DNA from: DAISVY01 sp036826635 | GTDB lineage: Bacteria > Zixibacteria > MSB-5A5 > GN15 > FEB-12 | Assembly: GCA_036826635.1 (NCBI GenBank) | Contig: DAISVY010000001.1 | Location: 310,001 to 374,000, forward strand | DNA: 64,000 nt | Direction of reading: 5' to 3' | Shown here: in pieces, positions 59,331 to 64,000 of the stretch | Position numbering within the stretch: position 1 is the first letter of the stretch | How the letters are laid out: each line of letters begins with the position of its first letter | Position numbers and translations under genes: made by a program | Notes under the pieces: model-generated | What the model was told of the DNA's origin: nothing | What the model saw: the letters and a program-made list of their open reading frames with translations, nothing else | Database searches by the model: none

Positions 59331-60711
59331 TAAACTAATGTTTGGAAGATTCAGAAAACTCCATTTCGTCGGTATCGGCGGCGCCGGCATGTCCGGCCTC
59401 GGTGAGATTTTGCATAATCTCGGTTATGCCGTGACCGGATCGGATTGTTCGAGCAGCGACGTCACCCGTTATCTGCAATCTTTGGGCGTGCGCATATTCG
59501 ATTCCCATGCCGCGGAACATGTGCGCGAGGCCGATGTGGTCATTATCTCGTCGGCCATCGGTGAAAGCAACCCGGAAGTTATCGAGGCTCGGCGGCTGGG
59601 TATTCCGGTCATCAAACGGGCGGAAATGCTCGGGGAGTTGATGCGGCTGAAGTATTCGGTCGGGGTGGCGGGAACTCACGGTAAAACTACGACCACTTCC
59701 ATGATCGGCAAGATTCTTCAGGCCGCCGGGTTCGAACCGACCCAGATCGTCGGTGGTGTCGTGGCCGAGCTCGGTACGGGTGCGGCTCTGGGAGAAGGTG
59801 ATTATCTGGTGGCCGAAGCCGATGAGTACGACCGGTCCATTTTTGCCATGTTTCCGACCATGGCGGTGGTGTTGAATATCGAGCCTGATCACCTCGATTG
59901 CTACGAGGATATGGACGATCTTCGCGACGCCTTTTTGGCTTATATCAATCGCGTTCCCTTTTACGGTCTGGCGGTCGTTTCCGCGGACGATAAGAATATC
60001 GCCCGGCTCAAAGATCGGATATCCCGGCCATATGTAACGTTCGGTTTTACGGCCGAGGCCGACTATCGGGCGGTGGAAATCGTGTCCGGTCCCGGTCGGT
60101 CGGAATTTTCCGTGTATCGCAAACAGGATTTGCTCGGGCGCATAAGGCTGCCTGTTCCCGGTCATCATAATGTAGCCAACGCTCTGGCGGCCGTCGCCGC
60201 CGCGACCGAACTGGATGTGCCATTCGTAACGGTGGCCGATGCTCTGGCGGGCTTTCGCGGGGTCGGACGGCGCTTTGAAATCGTGGCCGAAGTTAACGAC
60301 GTGCTGGTCGTCGATGACTACGCACACCATCCGACCGAGATTGAAGCGACCCTGACCACGGCCCGGGAGGCTTACGGTCGGCGGGTGATAGCGGTTTTCC
60401 AGCCGCATCTGTACAGCCGTACCAGGGATTTCGCGGCCGATTTTGCCCGGGTTCTGGCTCGGGCCGACTGGTGTGTGCTTACCGATATTTACCCCGCGCG
60501 CGAGGAGCCTATTGAAGGTATCGATTCGGAGCTTATTCAACGTGAGGCTCGCCGTCAGGGAGCGGAAAATTTCAGTTATGTCGGCAAGAAAGAGAATGCG
60601 GTGGCCGAAATCGCCCGGCTCGTCAAGCGGGGAGACATGGTGATAACTATCGGTGCCGGGTCTATAACCCATATTCGCCGGATGATTGTGGAGCGATTGA
60701 AAGAATTGTGA
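59281..60711 (+). CDS. murC: UDP-MurNAc:L-alanine ligase MurC
   Basis: First amino-acid addition in peptidoglycan precursor synthesis. HFVGIGGAGMSGLGEIL, GTHGKTTTTSMIGKIL, EADEYDRSIFAMFPTMAVVLNIEPDHLDCY, VDDYAHHPTEIEATL and FQPHLYSRTRDF are MurC signatures. I list the TTG at 59281 (476 aa), as AGGAGA sits 6-7 bases upstream within murG; the ATG at 59338, which gives the usual MFGRFRKLHFVG N-terminus, lacks a Shine-Dalgarno but is equally compatible with homology. ftsQ follows directly, with no murB or ddl. Confidence 0.96.
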   Translation: MRAQHPVEHPVTRFACDKLMFGRFRKLHFVGIGGAGMSGLGEILHNLGYAVTGSDCSSSDVTRYLQSLGVRIFDSHAAEHVREADVVIISSAIGESNPEVIEARRLGIPVIKRAEMLGELMRLKYSVGVAGTHGKTTTTSMIGKILQAAGFEPTQIVGGVVAELGTGAALGEGDYLVAEADEYDRSIFAMFPTMAVVLNIEPDHLDCYEDMDDLRDAFLAYINRVPFYGLAVVSADDKNIARLKDRISRPYVTFGFTAEADYRAVEIVSGPGRSEFSVYRKQDLLGRIRLPVPGHHNVANALAAVAAATELDVPFVTVADALAGFRGVGRRFEIVAEVNDVLVVDDYAHHPTEIEATLTTAREAYGRRVIAVFQPHLYSRTRDFAADFARVLARADWCVLTDIYPAREEPIEGIDSELIQREARRQGAENFSYVGKKENAVAEIARLVKRGDMVITIGAGSITHIRRMIVERLKEL

Positions 60712-61436
60712 AATCGTTGTCGGTCAAAATGAGAGTGGCCTTGGCCGCTCTGGTGGTAGTGGGAGGCGGTGTAATTATCGCTTTGGAATTTACCGACTGG
60801 CATCAGCTCGACGCGGTTACGCTCAACGGCACGCCGGTCGACAACTGGCCGTCCGACTGGCCGCTTCTGGCGGGAGAACCGGTGCTCCGGCAGCCGGTGG
60901 AAGCGATGGCCACGCGTCTGTTGGCGGACAGCGGTACGGTCAAGGTCGATATCGAATACGCCTGGCCGCGTACGCTGAAAATCACCACCAACCGTTTTGT
61001 CCCGGTTTGTTTCGTTGTCGACGCCGCCACCGGACGGATGCACGGTTTGAATCGACAGGGACGGATGGTGCCGCTGTCGGATGAATATCGCGACTGGGAA
61101 CGTCCGATTCTGACCGGGGTGAAAACGCGCGGCTTGTTCGAACACTGTGAAGATGTGCGGGTGGAACTTGTCATTCCCGAATTGATCCGTCTGGCCGACG
61201 ATAACATCGATTTTTATCGCCTGATCGACGAGATCGATTTCGGTTCCGAGGACGGCGTGCGGGTTTTGATGTCAGGTTTACCTTATCGCTTGCGGGTGAA
61301 GGCGGAGTCGTTCTATACCCAGGTGGTCGACTTCGTGCAATTTGTCGAGAAATATCAACCCGATATCACCTTGGCCCGTGAGCTTGATTTGCGCTACAAC
61401 GATATGATCGTGGAAATAACGACGGGGAAGGACTGA
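60708..61436 (+). CDS. ftsQ: Cell-division protein FtsQ-like
   Basis: Bitopic division protein of 242 aa. One helix near residues 10-26 (ALAALVVVGGGVIIAL), then a POTRA/FtsQ-type periplasmic domain: LDAVTLNGTPVD, VDIEYAWPRTLKITTNRFVPVCFVVD, and a C-terminal FtsQ-like strand LDLRYNDMIVEI. Weak sequence similarity is usual for FtsQ; position between murC and ftsA supports it. GTG start at 60708 overlapping the murC stop. Confidence 0.88.
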   Translation: MKSLSVKMRVALAALVVVGGGVIIALEFTDWHQLDAVTLNGTPVDNWPSDWPLLAGEPVLRQPVEAMATRLLADSGTVKVDIEYAWPRTLKITTNRFVPVCFVVDAATGRMHGLNRQGRMVPLSDEYRDWERPILTGVKTRGLFEHCEDVRVELVIPELIRLADDNIDFYRLIDEIDFGSEDGVRVLMSGLPYRLRVKAESFYTQVVDFVQFVEKYQPDITLARELDLRYNDMIVEITTGKD

Positions 61437-61437
61437 C

Positions 61438-62661
61438 ATGGCCGAGGAAAACATCGTTGCCGCTCTGGATATCGGGACGACCAAGGTGTTTGTCCTGATC
61501 GGTGAAATGGATGACAATGGCGACATCTATGTCATCGGTCACGGCATCTCGCCCGCGGAGGGGTTGCGTCGTGGTGTGGTGGTCGATATGGATAAAACGG
61601 TCAAGTCTATCCGCAAGGCGGTCGACGACGCCCAGTTGGTGTCGGGCGTGGAGATCGACCGGGTAACGGTGGGCATAGCCGGGGAACATATTCGTTCCAT
61701 CAATTCCCACGGTGTCATAGCGGTCAGTCGCTCGGATAATGAAATCACGGCCGCCGACGTCAAGCGAGCCATGGAGGCGGCGCGGACGGTGGCTATTCCC
61801 GTCGACCGTGAGATAATGCACGTGGTGCCGCAGATGTATTCGGTCGACGATCAACCCGGGGTAAAGGATCCGGTGGGTATGTCGGGGGTACGTTTGGAAG
61901 TCGAGGCGCATATAGTCACGGCCTCGGTGACATCGGCCCGGAACATCTACCGGGCGCTGGAACGGTGTGAGCTGGCAATCGACCATGTCGTTCTTGAATC
62001 TCTGGCTCTTTCTCAGGTGCTTCTGAGCGATAACGATCTGGAGGCCGGCTGCGTGCTGCTCGATATCGGCGGTGACATTACCAACATCTCGGTATTCTAC
62101 GACGGTGCTATCCGACACACGGCGGTGGTGCCACTGGCCGGGCGGAATGTGACCAACGATATCGCTATCGGTCTGCGAACATCGATTACCCAGGCCGAGG
62201 ATCTCAAGCTGGCCCACGGTGCGGCCCTGACGGCGATGGTCGATGCTTCGGAAATGATCAATGTCCCCGGCGTGGCCGGACGCAGCCCCAAGGAAGTCTC
62301 CCGTAATGTTCTGGCTGCGATTATCGAACCGCGGATGGAAGAAATTTTCTCTCTTACCACCCGGGAGCTCAAGAAAGTCATATCGCTGGATTCACTGACG
62401 GCCGGGATGATTTTCACCGGTGGCGGGTCACTTCTGCCGGGCACGGTGGAGTTGGCCGAGCAAATGTTCGACATGCCGGTCCGTCCGGGTCGCATCAACG
62501 GTGTCGCTCATATTCCCGAGGAACTGGACACGGCGTCTTATGCGGCCGCTCACGGACTTCTGGTGCACGGTTTCACCTGTGAACCGGACCCGTCGGCGCG
62601 CGGCGGCAAAATGAAATCATGGCTAAGCAAACTGGAAAACTGGATAACGAAGAAGTTATAG
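61438..62661 (+). CDS. ftsA: Cell-division actin-like protein FtsA
   Basis: Actin-fold ATPase that tethers FtsZ to the membrane. IVAALDIGTTKVFVLIGE (phosphate 1), VTVGIAGEHIRSINSHG in the 1C domain, VLLDIGGDITNISVFYDG (phosphate 2) and GMIFTGGGSLLPG (adenosine) are visible. The C-terminal end MKSWLSKLENWITKKL is the expected amphipathic membrane-targeting helix. 407 aa, start two bases after ftsQ. Confidence 0.97.
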   Translation: MAEENIVAALDIGTTKVFVLIGEMDDNGDIYVIGHGISPAEGLRRGVVVDMDKTVKSIRKAVDDAQLVSGVEIDRVTVGIAGEHIRSINSHGVIAVSRSDNEITAADVKRAMEAARTVAIPVDREIMHVVPQMYSVDDQPGVKDPVGMSGVRLEVEAHIVTASVTSARNIYRALERCELAIDHVVLESLALSQVLLSDNDLEAGCVLLDIGGDITNISVFYDGAIRHTAVVPLAGRNVTNDIAIGLRTSITQAEDLKLAHGAALTAMVDASEMINVPGVAGRSPKEVSRNVLAAIIEPRMEEIFSLTTRELKKVISLDSLTAGMIFTGGGSLLPGTVELAEQMFDMPVRPGRINGVAHIPEELDTASYAAAHGLLVHGFTCEPDPSARGGKMKSWLSKLENWITKKL

Positions 62662-62695
62662 CAAGGATCACATAGAAGTTCAGGAGGAACTACTG

Positions 62696-64000
62696 ATGAC
62701 TGAGAGTAAGCATCATTTCGATCTGTCACCCGACTACGTAGGGGTAGCGAACATTAAGGTAGTCGGTGTCGGAGGTGCCGGTGGCAATGCCATCAATCGG
62801 ATGATCGAATCGGACCTTAAGGGGGTGGAGTTTATTGCTATCAACACCGACGCTCAGGTGCTGGAGCAAAACCGGGCCGAAAAACGTATCCAGGTCGGCG
62901 AGCAGGTTACCGGAGGATTGGGGGCCGGGGCTAACCCGGATGTGGGCAAAAAAGCGATGGAAGAAAGCCGCTCCGCCGTGACCCAGGAACTGGGTAAGCC
63001 CAACTTGGTATTTATAACGGCCGGAATGGGTGGTGGTACCGGTACCGGTGCGGCCCCGATCGTAGCCGAGATAGCCAAGCAATCGGGCGCTCTTACGGTG
63101 GCCATTGTGACCAAGCCGTTTCGTTTCGAGGGACGCAAACGCATTGAGCGGGCCGAAACCGGGCTGGCCGAATTGAAGTCCAAAGTCGACACGCTGATAA
63201 CCATACCCAACGAACGCCTGCTTGAACTGGTCGATAAACAAACGCGCCTGACCGACGCTTTTGCCACCGCCGATGAAATCCTGCATCAGGCCACCAAAGG
63301 CATTTCCGATCTGATTACGATACCGGGTCTGATAAACTGCGATTTTGCCGATGTGCGCACGGTTATGCTGGAGATGGGTGACGCTTTGATGGGGACCGGC
63401 AGCGGCCATGGCGAGGAGAAAGCGGTGGACGCCGCCCGCGAGGCTATTTCGTCGCCATTGCTCGAAAATGTCTCTATCGCCGGAGCCCGAGGGGTACTTA
63501 TCAATATCACCGGCGGGCCGGATATGTCGCTGCACGACGTTAACACGGCCACCTCGCTTGTTTACGAACAGTCCGGTGACAATGCCAACATCATTTTCGG
63601 GGCCGTTATAGATCCCGATATGCAGGACCAGATGCGCGTTACGGTTATCGCTACCGGTATCGGTAACGAAGAAGAAGCTCGTGTGAAGGAAGAGCCCGCC
63701 ATGGACGTCAGGGATACCCGGCCGGGGAAAGTTATGTCGTTGTTTCCGGAAGAGGCGGTGCGGGTAGTGTCGCGGGCGGAGATGGTAGACGCTGCCACCG
63801 CGCTGGCCCGTCAGCAAGATACGGATACGGTAGTCCGTGAACCTCGGTCAGTTTGGGATGTCGGGTATGGTCACGGCAACAGTAGCAGCGAGACTTCCGG
63901 TAAGGGCAATGGCGATGGTCGCGGTAATAATGGTAACGGACACGGCGAAGGTCCCCGGGTGCCTGTTTTTTCGGAAGATGACCGCACTATTCCGGCTTAC
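62696..64000 (+). CDS. ftsZ: Cell-division tubulin-like GTPase FtsZ (3' end missing)
   Basis: Forms the division ring. The ATG at 62696 has AGGAGG 8 bases upstream. The 435 visible codons include IKVVGVGGAGGNAINRM, INTDAQ, the GTP signature GMGGGTGTGAAP, NERLLELVDKQTRLTDAF, and the T7-loop region NCDFADVRTVMLEMGDALMGTG. After about residue 330 comes a linker, including a Gly/Asn/Ser-rich stretch (YGHGNSSSETSGKGNGDGRG). The window ends at DDRTIPAY, which looks like the start of the conserved C-terminal peptide that binds FtsA, so only a few codons are missing. Confidence 0.98.
   Translation, partial: MTESKHHFDLSPDYVGVANIKVVGVGGAGGNAINRMIESDLKGVEFIAINTDAQVLEQNRAEKRIQVGEQVTGGLGAGANPDVGKKAMEESRSAVTQELGKPNLVFITAGMGGGTGTGAAPIVAEIAKQSGALTVAIVTKPFRFEGRKRIERAETGLAELKSKVDTLITIPNERLLELVDKQTRLTDAFATADEILHQATKGISDLITIPGLINCDFADVRTVMLEMGDALMGTGSGHGEEKAVDAAREAISSPLLENVSIAGARGVLINITGGPDMSLHDVNTATSLVYEQSGDNANIIFGAVIDPDMQDQMRVTVIATGIGNEEEARVKEEPAMDVRDTRPGKVMSLFPEEAVRVVSRAEMVDAATALARQQDTDTVVREPRSVWDVGYGHGNSSSETSGKGNGDGRGNNGNGHGEGPRVPVFSEDDRTIPAY

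Noticed and set aside
59335..60672. 445-codon frame antisense to murC
   Set aside because: Mirror of a highly conserved enzyme gene, with no motifs of its own.
1..64000. tRNA, rRNA, CRISPR, insertion sequences or integrase/attachment sites
   Set aside because: I looked in all gaps and saw no cloverleaf, repeat-spacer pattern, transposase motif or flanking direct repeats.

Overview
This window is dense, GC-rich bacterial chromosome from a diderm. LpxK and Lnt imply an outer membrane with lipid A and lipoproteins. Two proteins (at 38694 and 44985) end in a FlgD-like C-terminal domain; one carries the YPNPFNP motif. A gingipain-type C25 protease and a row of GspG-like pseudopilins with long C-termini are also present. 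This combination is typical of uncultured members of the FCB superphylum (Zixibacteria, Marinimicrobia, KSB1, Latescibacteria). A Zixibacteria-like organism is my best guess, but it is an inference: no rRNA is present. There are no insertion sequences, prophage, CRISPR array or tRNA genes that I can see.

Layout. 1-7151: lpxK (5' end missing), nadB and guaA overlap end to end, followed by a ChaN-like lipoprotein, a membrane-anchored alpha/beta hydrolase and a polyprenyl diphosphate synthase. 7252-9777: a large VWA-type membrane protein converging on a tiny orphan histidine-kinase phosphoacceptor protein. 9949-11088: lysine 6-dehydrogenase-like enzyme. 11179-15418 (minus): four tandem paralogous pseudopilins with different C-terminal modules, divergent from an Rrf2/IscR-type regulator (15733) that has a 29-bp dyad upstream. 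16432-22669: a cofactor and isoprenoid run of pdxS, a Gp37/Gp68-type radical-SAM-like gene, pdxT, lipA, ispH and ccmF. 22670-23116: a gene-poor stretch with a possible 38-codon CxxC ORF. 23117-26177: ArsC-like protein, ETF:ubiquinone oxidoreductase, nitrilase-family enzyme. 26263-31345: PpiD/SurA-like foldase (minus), M23 peptidase, rhomboid protease. 31382-38742: corrinoid adenosyltransferase (minus), malic enzyme/PTA fusion, purM, gpmI, lnt. 38694-47300: beta-propeller surface protein, FemAB-like transferase, three glycosyltransferases, and a convergent C25 protease.

47729-64000 is a textbook division and cell-wall (dcw) cluster: mraZ, rsmH, ftsL, ftsI (with PASTA domains), murE, murF, mraY, murD, ftsW, murG, murC, ftsQ, ftsA, ftsZ. 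Nearly every junction overlaps, and TGGNN boxes with a 10-bp period lie in front of mraZ. murB and ddl are absent from it. ftsZ runs off the right edge within what looks like its conserved C-terminal peptide.

The least ordinary part is the pseudopilin array. Four copies of one GspG-like core carry a shared Ig-like region, and two have an added LamG-type or Cys-containing domain. No pilus motor or peptidase genes are nearby. Other points of interest: the orphan phosphoacceptor domain, the dyad before the Rrf2 gene, an apparently leaderless purM promoter, a murE whose Shine-Dalgarno points at a non-canonical start codon, and a ten-C tract inside the M23 peptidase gene.
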